64,000 nt of DNA from Pseudoflavitalea rhizosphaerae (GTDB lineage: Bacteria > Bacteroidota > Bacteroidia > Chitinophagales > Chitinophagaceae): contig NZ_RCSU01000005.1 of NCBI RefSeq assembly GCF_003991355.1, positions 186,001 through 250,000 on the forward strand, read 5' to 3'. The position numbers and the translations under genes were made by a program. The notes below the pieces were generated by a model. The model had not been told where the DNA came from, did no database searches, and saw nothing but the letters and a program-made list of their open reading frames with translations. Positions 11,701 to 19,418 of this stretch are shown here, piece after piece; positions within the stretch are counted from its first letter, which is position 1; each line of letters starts with the position of its first letter.

Positions 11701-12019
11701 CGCACTACTGTGCATCGCCAGGCTTTCTGTAATGGATAATGAAGAAGGAAAAAAACAGCAACCGGCAGTACGAATAATGCCTATTGATGAAGCAGAAGGA
11801 TTAGGTTCAAACTACGACATGCTGCACGACATTGCCCAGCTTTACGACTACCAGATTATCTCACTTTCCATTGGTCCGGTAGGCAAATTTAAAGATGGGG
11901 AACAGTACCTCTACATACTCCATAAAAATATGGAAGAAGAAGCGGCCGTAAATTATACACCGATGGCTATTTTATGTGAAGCAGATAAATCAGCAATACA
12001 GAACGAAATTGAAATATGA
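8771..12019 (+). CDS. jetC: Wadjet JetC, SMC-like (MukB/MksB) ATPase
   Basis: 1,082 residues with an SMC-type split ATPase. The N-terminal P-loop is GESGSGKSMIADL (about residues 34-46). A long coiled-coil region runs between about residues 230 and 880. The C-terminal half-site has a signature-like segment NKGSTGQTYAAIALLCIARL and a Walker B-like IMPIDEAEGLGSNYD. This matches JetC, the motor that extrudes DNA loops and positions small circular plasmids for cleavage by JetD. At ~1,080 residues it is near the usual Wadjet length and shorter than MukB. It overlaps both neighbours by 4 nt (ATGA junctions), so all Jet subunits are made from one message. Confidence 0.93.
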   Translation: MKQYPRIYSLSTLGLIHHQEFDYLFHPFRTDFIGESGSGKSMIADLIQLIFVGSDAFESATKATGKREPEGMVLTEGGHSKTMGYALLNIEMQPNKYLVAGAYIETGNRNVQAFIIQQGFDKNEIVYLDKPILHKDLVVDDNIQPLDQLKDILTDKGLLCQSWSRLKKYHELLYKQNILPIDLSANDRQLKDYAEILQSFSRGKLLDTQRSSSLKDFLFGRDTANSIYETYKTAVKDMEATIGEYGSNLQEIARVTEKEAALLTLKKNRDERDQYQKIWIDQQLLYANQETHTLRREITDIITEFAKAKQHYSIIHELLKAEITHLESAIPELEIEKQALSNKYDESLLTYRETGKVQKWLQEANCTLEQLRDKYEENNLVRSKKGNLQNLTKELKSKNLETAFDQLEVKDTIESLNQFLTDTIAALKIELETKEILKRFSNLNDPDSFANWAIAQKRAFTLEEESAIIGFQNLPRKKPSNNKDYLPSPKEFIDALEIVEKEATGFWINLKGIRKFVLYTPKQIFDTTDTQTITSYFSAYSTSLDKDITNAKKKLADYPAIQTILLTLPNPTEALAAYNDKERVTAYKLIDSLQVGETDFAKALEVYKNKSEIEDGYNEAKQKLDEIREQITDSKTQLGVFKSYQGVANNATDNFTTQLESNDEFGSIILEIARTYELTKGNVQATFKQALDKGAFIKDSQHDILPKLSAISGIQNKIKEYEEWKTKLEKVKHQYQGLYNELPENIISDTYIPNPDKEYDAFIIADTEYFSSYKKIIQQYIPSEAYRLEEDDNLSELAKSLLPQAFHDAVLSDQSEETIIETIANYLHRINDKNRQLNNRKIQKIKDLLHDVDVAASQQENIIRRIDNFLKDETSITGGYKARLKKTTSILFPKEWMSRFQENLEDTSNNFTGRLAEKIDLENMIITAFLDCGGHAGMQVTAQKLLDPSVYYEVEFKMESATGRINKGSTGQTYAAIALLCIARLSVMDNEEGKKQQPAVRIMPIDEAEGLGSNYDMLHDIAQLYDYQIISLSIGPVGKFKDGEQYLYILHKNMEEEAAVNYTPMAILCEADKSAIQNEIEI

Positions 12020-12960
12020 AAACAGCATTGACATGGCGGCATTTAAAAGCATTAAATCAATTGTACGTTGATAAACGTACCGATGCTAAGATTACAGACA
12101 ACGGCTATATCGCTAACGTGTTAATGGCACAAAAAAGATTACTGAAATTCAAACCAGGTAATAATAAAATACTCGAAGCTGCACCTAAATATGCTGCTTT
12201 TTACGAAGAGAATTTCAAACAGGATTTCGAGCAATATGCTCGGTTTTTACAATCTGCCAATCTGGAGGATGATGCGAGGAGAAAATATACCGAAGATGAT
12301 ATCCAGTCGTTAATGTTCATAGTAGAACAAAAAGAAGAGTTAGTTAGGAACCTAACAACTCTTAAGACATTTTCAGGGAAGATTTTTAAAGATAAAGGCT
12401 CTAAGTACTTAGAAAATAAACCGGGATTAAAAAATGCCGTTTGTAAAATATTAGGTATAACAGACTTCCCTGAGAAGGATCCCCAAAATCTTCAATGGAG
12501 ATTTGTAACGGATTGTATTAGCCCTAAATCTATTGTCTTGTGCGAGAACCTCGATCGACTAAAAAATCCATGGAAAGCGCGGGAAGCCAATTTGGAATTA
12601 TGGTACGTTGGTGGAAATAATATAGGCATCATAGATTTCATTGATCCAGACAAATTACGCCTACCTATTTATTATTGCTGTGATTGGGATTTTCATGGCT
12701 TATCCATTTATTCCCGGATAAAACTTAAAATCCAATCTAAAGGTTATGAACTGAACTTATTAATTCCGGATGGTTACGAAATTGCGCTTCCAATCGATTC
12801 GCCACATCATAAGAGCAGATGGAATTTTAATAAAAGACTATCGGGCTTAAAGCAGGAGGACTTTTCTGATGAAGCCATTAATCTCATTAAACGGCTAATA
12901 CAAGATAATAAGTGGATAGAAGAAGAGTCGCTGGATTTAATAGGCATGGTTACCAGCTAA
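12016..12960 (+). CDS. jetD: Wadjet JetD, Toprim nuclease subunit
   Basis: 314 residues, the cleavage subunit of Wadjet, related to the Toprim part of topoisomerase VI/Spo11. The metal-binding glutamate is visible in SIVLCENLDRL (about residue 178), and the DxD-G signature in CCDWDFHGLSIYSRIK (about residues 221-236). The N-terminal half is helical and corresponds to the DNA-binding/arm region. The protein is shorter than many JetD proteins (often nearer 380-420 residues), with the shortening apparently in the N-terminal half; the catalytic part looks intact. The ATG overlaps the jetC stop. It ends the operon; a strong terminator lies about 180 nt downstream. Confidence 0.92.
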   Translation: MKTALTWRHLKALNQLYVDKRTDAKITDNGYIANVLMAQKRLLKFKPGNNKILEAAPKYAAFYEENFKQDFEQYARFLQSANLEDDARRKYTEDDIQSLMFIVEQKEELVRNLTTLKTFSGKIFKDKGSKYLENKPGLKNAVCKILGITDFPEKDPQNLQWRFVTDCISPKSIVLCENLDRLKNPWKAREANLELWYVGGNNIGIIDFIDPDKLRLPIYYCCDWDFHGLSIYSRIKLKIQSKGYELNLLIPDGYEIALPIDSPHHKSRWNFNKRLSGLKQEDFSDEAINLIKRLIQDNKWIEEESLDLIGMVTS

Positions 12961-13137
12961 ATCTGGTTATATTCGATCATATTATATAAATATGTTTTGC
13001 ATGATTTAATAGATTTACCACAATAGAATTTAATAAGATTACTACTAACTGTAGAGCTTTCCAACTATTTACAATTCACTCAATAGTCTTAAATCCGCTA
13101 AAAAGTGGTTCGAGTTTTGTACCACAGGGTTCACCTC

Positions 13138-13179
13138 ATGGGACAAGTCTGAAAATAACAGATTTGTCCCATTTTTTTG
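13138..13179 (+). terminator. Strong rho-independent terminator
   Basis: A 14-bp stem (13138-13151 pairing with 13159-13172, one G-T wobble) around a 7-nt AT loop, followed directly by a run of seven T. It is placed to end transcription of the STAND-Wadjet operon. The stretch 12961-13137 between jetD and this hairpin is A+T-rich and shows no gene. Confidence 0.8.
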
Positions 13180-13218
13180 CTCTGCAATTTTCGCCCTCAT
13201 TTATACGCCACACACAAT

Positions 13219-13412
13219 CTGGGTTTTCCATTTCCCGATTACAGCCTGCCAAACACAAATGATGAAACCGTAGATTTACAGGAGCGTCTAAAAAAAGGAA
13301 ACTGATCACTGCGGTTTTTGCAATAGATACAAATCGTAATTTTACATACAGGTTTGTAGGTGCCAACTATATGAACAGGATAGATATTCAAGAACTGATT
13401 GAACAATCATGA
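13219..13412 (+). pseudogene. Peroxiredoxin-like (AhpC/TSA) pseudogene with the catalytic core deleted
   Basis: The frame at 13219-13302 reads like the N-terminal lid of AhpC/TSA-type peroxiredoxins (FPFPDYSLPNTNDETVDLQ, then ERLKKG). It stops at a TGA at 13303. A second frame, from about 13290 to the TGA at 13410, reads like the C-terminus of the same family (LITAVFAIDTNRNFTYRFVG, then ANYMNRIDIQELIEQS). In intact relatives roughly 100 residues, including the CxxC-type active site, lie between these parts. This looks like an internal deletion plus frameshift. The last codon overlaps the ATG of the downstream repair gene. The identification is from pattern memory of the family; an alignment would settle it. 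Confidence 0.6.
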
Positions 13413-14215
13413 ACGAAGTAAAAAGAAAAGGGGCAAGAAGTACAAAGGATATTCCAATAGACATTTTAGCACAGCTAAACCGTGGTGAAATCGAAACTGC
13501 CAACCTTGTTGAGTGGTTGGCAGTTGACCAAAGACTTTTGCTTGAAAATTTGCTGAAACAGCATGAACGAACAGGTTATTTAAAACCTGTTTTGTCTAAA
13601 ATTGACCAACTTAAAAAGCAGACCGTAAACACGATAAACGAAGCTATCGGAACAGGACTTTTTGAGCAAGTGACACAAAATGACGATAAAGGATTTTTGG
13701 CAATTATGTCAAATCATACTGCCGACCTTATTCGTTGTTGGACCACCTACACCATCGGGAAAAATGAAAACCTGAATATAACCGAAGCCCTCAATGAGAT
13801 CCTGCCCTTTTCGGCAGACAAACATTTTGGGGTAAGGGAAATCAGTTGGATGGCTGTTAGGAATAAAATAGCCGCGGATTTAGAAAATAGCATTGCCATT
13901 CTTGCAGAATGGACAACCAGTAATGATGAAAATATAAGACGGTTCGCTACGGAAGCAATCCGTCCCCGTGGCGTATGGTGTGAACATATTGAACCCTTGA
14001 AACGGAACCCTGCATTGGCGTTACCCATCTTAGAGCCGTTGAAATCCGACCCTGCAAAATATGTACAGGAAAGCGTGGGTAATTGGCTGAATGACGCAAG
14101 CAAAACCTGCCCCGATTTCGTAAAGGAACTTTGCGGGCGTTGGGATAAGGAAAGTGGAACAAAAGAGACTAAGTACATTATCAAAAAAGCATTGAGAACT
14201 ATCAATAAGCAATAG
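13409..14215 (+). CDS. DNA alkylation repair protein, AlkD/AlkC-like HEAT-repeat glycosylase
   Basis: 268 residues of helical HEAT-like repeats with the family hallmark segment NENIRRFATEAIRPRGVWCE followed by LEPLKSDPAKYVQESVGNWL. This is characteristic of AlkC/AlkD-type enzymes that remove alkylated purines from DNA. The N-terminal ~60 residues are the cap helices. The gene starts on an ATG overlapping the stop of the peroxiredoxin pseudogene, so it may once have been the second gene of an oxidative/alkylation stress unit. It is convergent with the terpene synthase gene, 55 nt away. It could be a DNA-binding relative without glycosylase activity. Confidence 0.8.
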   Translation: MNEVKRKGARSTKDIPIDILAQLNRGEIETANLVEWLAVDQRLLLENLLKQHERTGYLKPVLSKIDQLKKQTVNTINEAIGTGLFEQVTQNDDKGFLAIMSNHTADLIRCWTTYTIGKNENLNITEALNEILPFSADKHFGVREISWMAVRNKIAADLENSIAILAEWTTSNDENIRRFATEAIRPRGVWCEHIEPLKRNPALALPILEPLKSDPAKYVQESVGNWLNDASKTCPDFVKELCGRWDKESGTKETKYIIKKALRTINKQ

Positions 14216-14270
14216 AAAATAAATCGAAAGCCCCAAAAAACTGAGCTAAGATGAAGCAGGTCCAGTAAGA

Positions 14271-15278
14271 TCAACTTACATATTCTCCCTCTACATAGCC
14301 TCCGTTCACATAACGTGTAGTATCTGCAGTATGCCATTTATATATGCCCGCTATCATTACTCCAAGATCATGTACATAACCTTCAACCAGGTTTTGAAAC
14401 TCACCAAAAAATGGAAGGTGTTTTTGCAGAATTAAGAATTCATCCAAATATTGATCATGGAGTTCAATAGACTTCATATAGGCATCACGCAAAGATAGCT
14501 TGTGATCATGTTGCATCACTTTTACAATATTCATGGTGTCACCTTCTCTGTGAAGTTCTTTGGGCAAGGAGATGAGATCATTATGTATTCCGATCATATA
14601 AGCACATAATGCTTGAATCCTCAGAATAAGAGGTTGGTCGAAAATTTCATCCGGAATTTTTCGGTATTCTTTTTGAAGGGCAACGTAAATGCAATATGGA
14701 AGAACGCCGCTGGTATCTGCACGGATGATCGTATACACTGGCAGTGGTGCGGTTGTGTTTGCTCTGCAGTAGGTCTTTTCTTCAGCGTAACCATCAAACA
14801 CGGCATGTATGGATTTTACAAATCTCCTGTATAAGGTTTCAGGGAGCTCACATTCTATAGCAAATTGCCGCAGTTGCCAGTAAAAATGGAAAATACCTTT
14901 CTCTTTCGGCTCATCAGGTTCTCTGCCAGTTAAGATGTCATCTATCCGGGCACTTATTTTATACATTTCCTCCAGTGTGCATCGGTCAAAAAAATCATCC
15001 ATCATAGATCCGTTAGCGGTATAGACCGACAAGGGACGAATTTCTTCTATCGATCTTAAAAAAGGTAGTCCACGGGTTGCAATATCCACGAAATGATGCT
15101 TTTTATGTTTCTCACGGGCTTCCATACTGTGAAAGCTGTATTCATCATCAATCCATTCGTAATATTCCTCACGTGCTTTTTGATAATCAGGATGGATTTC
15201 GTCTTGAAATGGGTATTTGATTTCCGGAAGACCTTCCAGTCCGGAATAGAACTCCTGATCTGAAATTGTTTTTTTCAT
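14271..15278 (-). CDS. Class I terpene synthase (terpene cyclase)
   Basis: 335 residues with both metal-binding motifs of bacterial class I terpene cyclases: the aspartate-rich DDFFD at residues 94-98, and the NSE triad NDLISLPKE (N233, S237, E241). A C-terminal RY pair (TTRYVNGGY, about residue 320), which caps the diphosphate, is also present. These enzymes ionise a prenyl diphosphate (farnesyl or geranyl diphosphate) and cyclise it to a hydrocarbon or alcohol in the cytoplasm. It is a single-gene unit with no visible P450, methyltransferase or prenyl synthase nearby, so the product would be unmodified unless distant enzymes act. Start chosen at the ATG at 15278 (MKKTISDQEF). Class is certain; the product cannot be read from sequence. 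Confidence 0.92.
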   Translation of the reverse strand: MKKTISDQEFYSGLEGLPEIKYPFQDEIHPDYQKAREEYYEWIDDEYSFHSMEAREKHKKHHFVDIATRGLPFLRSIEEIRPLSVYTANGSMMDDFFDRCTLEEMYKISARIDDILTGREPDEPKEKGIFHFYWQLRQFAIECELPETLYRRFVKSIHAVFDGYAEEKTYCRANTTAPLPVYTIIRADTSGVLPYCIYVALQKEYRKIPDEIFDQPLILRIQALCAYMIGIHNDLISLPKELHREGDTMNIVKVMQHDHKLSLRDAYMKSIELHDQYLDEFLILQKHLPFFGEFQNLVEGYVHDLGVMIAGIYKWHTADTTRYVNGGYVEGEYVS

Positions 15279-15570
15279 AGTATTTAGGTTTAATGATTGA
15301 TTATGCCCGTATGTCCAAACGCTGAAAAATAGTAAAGGGAAAAGAGGGAGTTGTGGTTAAAATAACCGCAAATTATGAGTTGCTATTTCGAAAAGAGAAC
15401 CAGGAAATAAATATAAATAGAAAAAACAATATAGTTAATATAAGCAGTGCAATTAAAAGATTATGTGATCGAAAAATGTGGTTACCCGTAAAACGGGCAG
15501 GCTGAACGATCAATTAATCCGTCAAATCATATAACTTCATCAACACGCATCCCAGGAAGCTCTGAAAACA

Positions 15571-16047
15571 TTGCAGTACTGGTTGTATTACCCTGATGCA
15601 CACACTAAAAGTATTACTATGCCCGATTTTGAAAATTTGCATTTGGAGGAGGAACTGTTAATTGGGAATTATTCCTCCGGAATTACCGGAAATATTACAG
15701 TACAGTTCGACCTGGAAGAGGAGGCCCCTGCATTGGAAGATTTCAACGCATTGGTGGAAGAAGCGCGTGCCTGGACCCAAACACTTACAAAGGAAGTGCT
15801 GGAAGATTTGACGCGGCAAATGGCGATTGAGCTGACTGATTCAGCTTATGCCGGATCGGATTATGAGCCGGGAGCTGATGATTACAAAGGTCTCCAGGAA
15901 GAACTAACGCTGAAAGAGATCAGGTTTTACCCGGATGAAATGTATTCCCTCGTACTGGAAGCAAAAAAAGAATATCCGGATATGCTGATCTATTGCCAGA
16001 TTAGCACAGACTTTGATATAGAAGACCTGATCGTGAGCGAAAGCTAA
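15571..16047 (+). CDS. Unknown acidic protein upstream of ankyrin genes
   Basis: About 158 residues from a TTG at 15571; an internal ATG at 15619 (MPDFENLHLEEE) is an alternative. The frame is open back to a TAA at 15532 with no ATG, so the start is unsettled, and the gene might have lost its original start. The protein is very acidic with no signal peptide or membrane segment. It has a conserved-looking C-terminus (YPDEMYSLVLEAKKEYPDM, then a final DFDIEDLIV). I do not recognise the family. It lies 38 nt before the first ankyrin-repeat gene and is probably cotranscribed, suggesting a joint role. Confidence 0.55.
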   Translation: MQYWLYYPDAHTKSITMPDFENLHLEEELLIGNYSSGITGNITVQFDLEEEAPALEDFNALVEEARAWTQTLTKEVLEDLTRQMAIELTDSAYAGSDYEPGADDYKGLQEELTLKEIRFYPDEMYSLVLEAKKEYPDMLIYCQISTDFDIEDLIVSES

Positions 16048-16085
16048 ATATTCTACCTTAGTTGAATCAAACCATTATAATAGTC

Positions 16086-17267
16086 ATGACCGCTTTGTTG
16101 AATGCATTAAAGACCCGTGACCTGGAACTGGCGGCCACCCTGGCCGGCCAGGGAGAGAAACTACCCGGCAACCTGCCTGATTATGAAGTAAGGCAACTCT
16201 TCGGTAACCTTCTGCAGGCTAAGGCATACCCGTTGTTATTGAACCTCGTCAGTGACGGCCTGATCGAAACCGATATCTATGAGTACGATAAACTTGAAAA
16301 CGGTGTGTTCGAAGTACTATTCCGGTGGGTGAATGAAGATGATGACAAACTGCAATTCCTGCGCGACTTCCTTTCCAGGCTGGATAATGTTGGCGATGCA
16401 GTGCAGGACAAAACCCTGCTGGATATCGCCTTTGCTTTGCAGGTACCCCTTGCCGTTATCGGGGTATTGGTGGATACGGGCTGTAACCTGCACCGTAAGA
16501 ACAATGCCGAGGCCAGCCATCTTTATAAAGTGGTGCAGGAATTTAATATAAAAGAGGAGAGAGGATTGCAGTACATTGAATACCTGTTAAATGAAGGTAT
16601 CGATGTAAACGATGGCAACGTTGCAGGTGAAACGCCCCTGCACCTGGCTATCAGTAAAAATAAGAAGCCTTATATCCGGTTATTGCTGGAGAAAGGTGCA
16701 GACCTGAATCAGCCGGACGCCAAAGGTGAAACGCCATTTTACTGTGCCGTTGTACACCAGGTCTGCAATTCTGAAACCTACAGGTGGCTCACTGCATTTG
16801 CTTCGCCGGATCTCGATCGAACTACCAGGGATGGCGAAACGCTGTTGCTCGGCGCTGTGCGCATGCGTCGCAACGGCAATGAGGAAGAAGCTGGTCTGCT
16901 GACCGCCCTCATAGAAGATGGCGCCGATCTGTACCAGACCTCACCCCATTACGGAAAAGCCAAATCTGCACTCGACTGGATCTGCGAAAAACCATCGGGC
17001 TTTCTGAATGCTGCTCTTGCTGCCGGCGCTGCCGATGTACATCGCCGGAACGATGAGGGTAATACGCTCCTCCACCAGGTATGCGCATACAATGTCAACT
17101 ATGATCAGGATGCTGCGCGGCAATTGTATCAAAAAGTAAAACTCCTCATCGCGGCAGGCGCTGATCCCAATGCTACTAACGACCAGGACCAAACGCCAAT
17201 GATGCTGGCCGCACAAGACAATCTCAAAGCCAAAACAGTTGAACTATTGCTCAAACAAAAAGTGTAA
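16086..17267 (+). CDS. Ankyrin-repeat protein, first of a tandem pair
   Basis: 393 residues from the ATG at 16086; a TTG at 16062 is a weaker alternative. Ankyrin repeats are clear in the middle (GETPLHLAISKNKKPYIRLL followed by LEKGADLNQPD; about residues 180-225) and at the C-terminus (LIAAGADPNATNDQDQTPMM). The N-terminal ~150 residues are degenerate helical repeats. No signal peptide or catalytic domain is seen, so a cytoplasmic binding scaffold is likely. It ends 3 nt before the next ankyrin gene, which has the same length; the two presumably arose by duplication and diverged. Confidence 0.85.
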   Translation: MTALLNALKTRDLELAATLAGQGEKLPGNLPDYEVRQLFGNLLQAKAYPLLLNLVSDGLIETDIYEYDKLENGVFEVLFRWVNEDDDKLQFLRDFLSRLDNVGDAVQDKTLLDIAFALQVPLAVIGVLVDTGCNLHRKNNAEASHLYKVVQEFNIKEERGLQYIEYLLNEGIDVNDGNVAGETPLHLAISKNKKPYIRLLLEKGADLNQPDAKGETPFYCAVVHQVCNSETYRWLTAFASPDLDRTTRDGETLLLGAVRMRRNGNEEEAGLLTALIEDGADLYQTSPHYGKAKSALDWICEKPSGFLNAALAAGAADVHRRNDEGNTLLHQVCAYNVNYDQDAARQLYQKVKLLIAAGADPNATNDQDQTPMMLAAQDNLKAKTVELLLKQKV

Positions 17268-17270
17268 AAA

Positions 17271-18476
17271 ATGTCGATGTCATTTATCATAGCCTGCGAA
17301 AGCGGCAAACGGAAGATTGCTGAAATACTGCTCGCCAATAATGAAGTGGATGTCAGCTATACAGATGAAAAAGGCCGTACTGCCATTCATTATGCCGCAC
17401 ACCGTGGCTATCTCGATCTCGTGAAACTGCTGGCAGAGGCCGGTGCTGATATCGACTATGAAGATCATAACGGCGAAACACCCTTGTATTTCGCATGTCT
17501 GCAAAAGCAGAAACAAACTGCCGTTTATCTCCTCGATAAAGGCGCACGTACTGATATAAACGATAACCAGGGTAACGGCCTCCTGCATCTCACTGCCCGA
17601 ACCGGACAAAGCGAAGTGGTGACCAGGCTGCTGGAGCTGGGCATGGATGTAAACCTGGAAAACAATGAATCGGAAACACCGCTCATGATGGCCGTTGCTG
17701 CCCGCTCGAAAGAGGTGGCTGATCTGCTTGTTCGCCAGGGCGCCAATGTGGATGCCACCAATAAAGCCGGAGACACGGCGCTGCTGATGGCCGTTCGCAC
17801 AAAGAACCAGCCAATGGTTTCCTTCCTGCTGGAAAACGGTGCTAACCTCAATCATGTAAACCATGCCGGTGAATCCGCCCTGCTGATCGCCTGCTATGAT
17901 GCTAACCGCGCGCTTACCAATCTGCTGGTGCAACAGGGCGCGGATGTGCTGATCACTTCCAAAGAAGGATTGTCGCCCATCTGGTATGCCTGTGCCAAAA
18001 ATCAAAAAGAGATCGTGGCCCTGTTCCTGGATAATGGCGTAAGCGTGGATTTCAGTCAGCCCGTATCCGGAAGTTCAGAAAGTATGAATAGTTATCTCAG
18101 TTGGGTGGAGACTGCCAACAATCTTTCCATGGAGGCGAGCTTCAATTTTCATCACAGCTACAGTTATGGCGGCGAAAGCCTCTTGCATGTGGCGGCAAAG
18201 AACGGACACCTGAGCATGGTGAAACTCCTGCTGGAACGCGGGGCCAATGTGAACATCCAGGATGAGTCCGGTAATACGGCTTTACATTATTCCACTTCTG
18301 CAGGTAAAAAAGACGTAGTAAAGCACCTTCTTGAACAAGGTGCAGATGTTACTGTTGTAAATGCTAAAGAGCAGAAGGCGATCGATTACGCCACTATCAA
18401 AGGTCTGAATGAAATTGCCGTTCTGCTGCTGGCCGCAAAGCCGCAACAAACAACCAGTCCTGATATAAAGGGTTAA
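17271..18476 (+). CDS. Ankyrin-repeat protein, second of a tandem pair
   Basis: 401 residues made almost entirely of canonical ankyrin repeats (about ten, e.g. GRTAIHYAAHRGYLDLVKLL, then AEAGADIDYED). One longer insert at about residues 265-300 (SGSSESMNSYLSWVETANNL) interrupts the array before the last three repeats. There is no signal peptide, membrane segment or enzymatic domain. Start at ATG 17271, 3 nt after the stop of the previous ankyrin gene, so the pair is translationally coupled. Such proteins act by binding partner proteins; the partner is not evident here, though the acidic 158-residue protein upstream is a candidate. Confidence 0.9.
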   Translation: MSMSFIIACESGKRKIAEILLANNEVDVSYTDEKGRTAIHYAAHRGYLDLVKLLAEAGADIDYEDHNGETPLYFACLQKQKQTAVYLLDKGARTDINDNQGNGLLHLTARTGQSEVVTRLLELGMDVNLENNESETPLMMAVAARSKEVADLLVRQGANVDATNKAGDTALLMAVRTKNQPMVSFLLENGANLNHVNHAGESALLIACYDANRALTNLLVQQGADVLITSKEGLSPIWYACAKNQKEIVALFLDNGVSVDFSQPVSGSSESMNSYLSWVETANNLSMEASFNFHHSYSYGGESLLHVAAKNGHLSMVKLLLERGANVNIQDESGNTALHYSTSAGKKDVVKHLLEQGADVTVVNAKEQKAIDYATIKGLNEIAVLLLAAKPQQTTSPDIKG

Positions 18477-18492
18477 AACCAGTTTTATACAT

Positions 18493-19326
18493 ATGGCCGC
18501 CTCCATTACAAACAAACAAGGGGATCCCGGGTTTTCCCTTAATATGAGAAAACTCCTGTTCCTACTTTCCATTCTATTCCTGTCGGTTGCGGCACTGGCT
18601 ATATTGCAGGATTTTCTGGAATCGAAAAGGAATGGAAATGCATTTTATTTCAATGAATCCCTGTTGTACAAAACAGTATGGCCCTTATTTATTCCAATGC
18701 TGGCTTTTCTTTATCGCAGGTTGCAACAGGAGTCATTAAGAACTGCGGCTCAAACGGCCATTTTCATCGTCACGCCCATCCTGGTCCATCTTTTTTGCCT
18801 GCCACTGATTAACCTGGTGCTCTCGGAGCTGTTCTATGCCGGGAGATATGACCTCTACAAGTTTTTCAGTTATACATTGATCAACCATCTCACAGTTTTG
18901 TTCCTTGTTTATTCGATCTTTGTACTGGGGTTCCGGTATTGGGTGATTCCTGACCGTAGGAAAAACGATTTGCAAATCAATACCAGTATAGCAACCATCG
19001 TCATCAATAACGGAAAAGACAATGTATTGGTGAATACCGATGAGATCATTCAAATCACTTCAGCTACTCCCTATATCTATATCCATCTTGAAAACAAAAA
19101 ATACCTGCATTCAGAAACCCTGAGATCTGTTGCTGCGCAACTGGACAATAAACTGTTTGTCCGAGTACACAAATCCGCCCTGGTGAACATAAGCAAGGTC
19201 AGCGCTTTCAGGTCAAGGCTGAACGGAGACTACGACCTGGAAATGACCACAGGTGAAATTGTCAGGTTAAGCAGAACGTATGCAGCGGAATTCAAGAAAA
19301 CGATTCAGTCAAGGTCATCAGGTTAG
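18493..19326 (+). CDS. Membrane-anchored LytTR-type transcription regulator
   Basis: 277 residues. The first ~150 contain about four hydrophobic membrane segments (LLFLLSILFLSVAALAIL; LFIPMLAFLY; AIFIVTPILVHLFCLPLI; VLFLVYSIFVLGF). The C-terminal ~100 residues form a LytTR DNA-binding domain (DEIIQITSATPYIYIHLENK, FVRVHKSALVNISKV, and a final LSRTYAAEFKK). No receiver domain is present, so it resembles one-component LytTR regulators that sense at the membrane. An internal ATG at 18544 (MRKLLFLLSIL) is an equally plausible start. It follows the ankyrin genes by 16 nt and may be in the same operon. Confidence 0.88.
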   Translation: MAASITNKQGDPGFSLNMRKLLFLLSILFLSVAALAILQDFLESKRNGNAFYFNESLLYKTVWPLFIPMLAFLYRRLQQESLRTAAQTAIFIVTPILVHLFCLPLINLVLSELFYAGRYDLYKFFSYTLINHLTVLFLVYSIFVLGFRYWVIPDRRKNDLQINTSIATIVINNGKDNVLVNTDEIIQITSATPYIYIHLENKKYLHSETLRSVAAQLDNKLFVRVHKSALVNISKVSAFRSRLNGDYDLEMTTGEIVRLSRTYAAEFKKTIQSRSSG

Positions 19327-19418
19327 CCAATAAACTCATCAGCTTACAATATCCGGCATTTCTCCCTCTTTCATGAGCGATAGTTTTGTGATCATTCAAT
19401 TATTAAATACCACAAACT

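Noticed and set aside
17280-18005. 241-residue minus-strand frame opposite the second ankyrin gene
   Set aside because: It is the antisense of regular ankyrin repeats, which produces repetitive open frames; no known motif.
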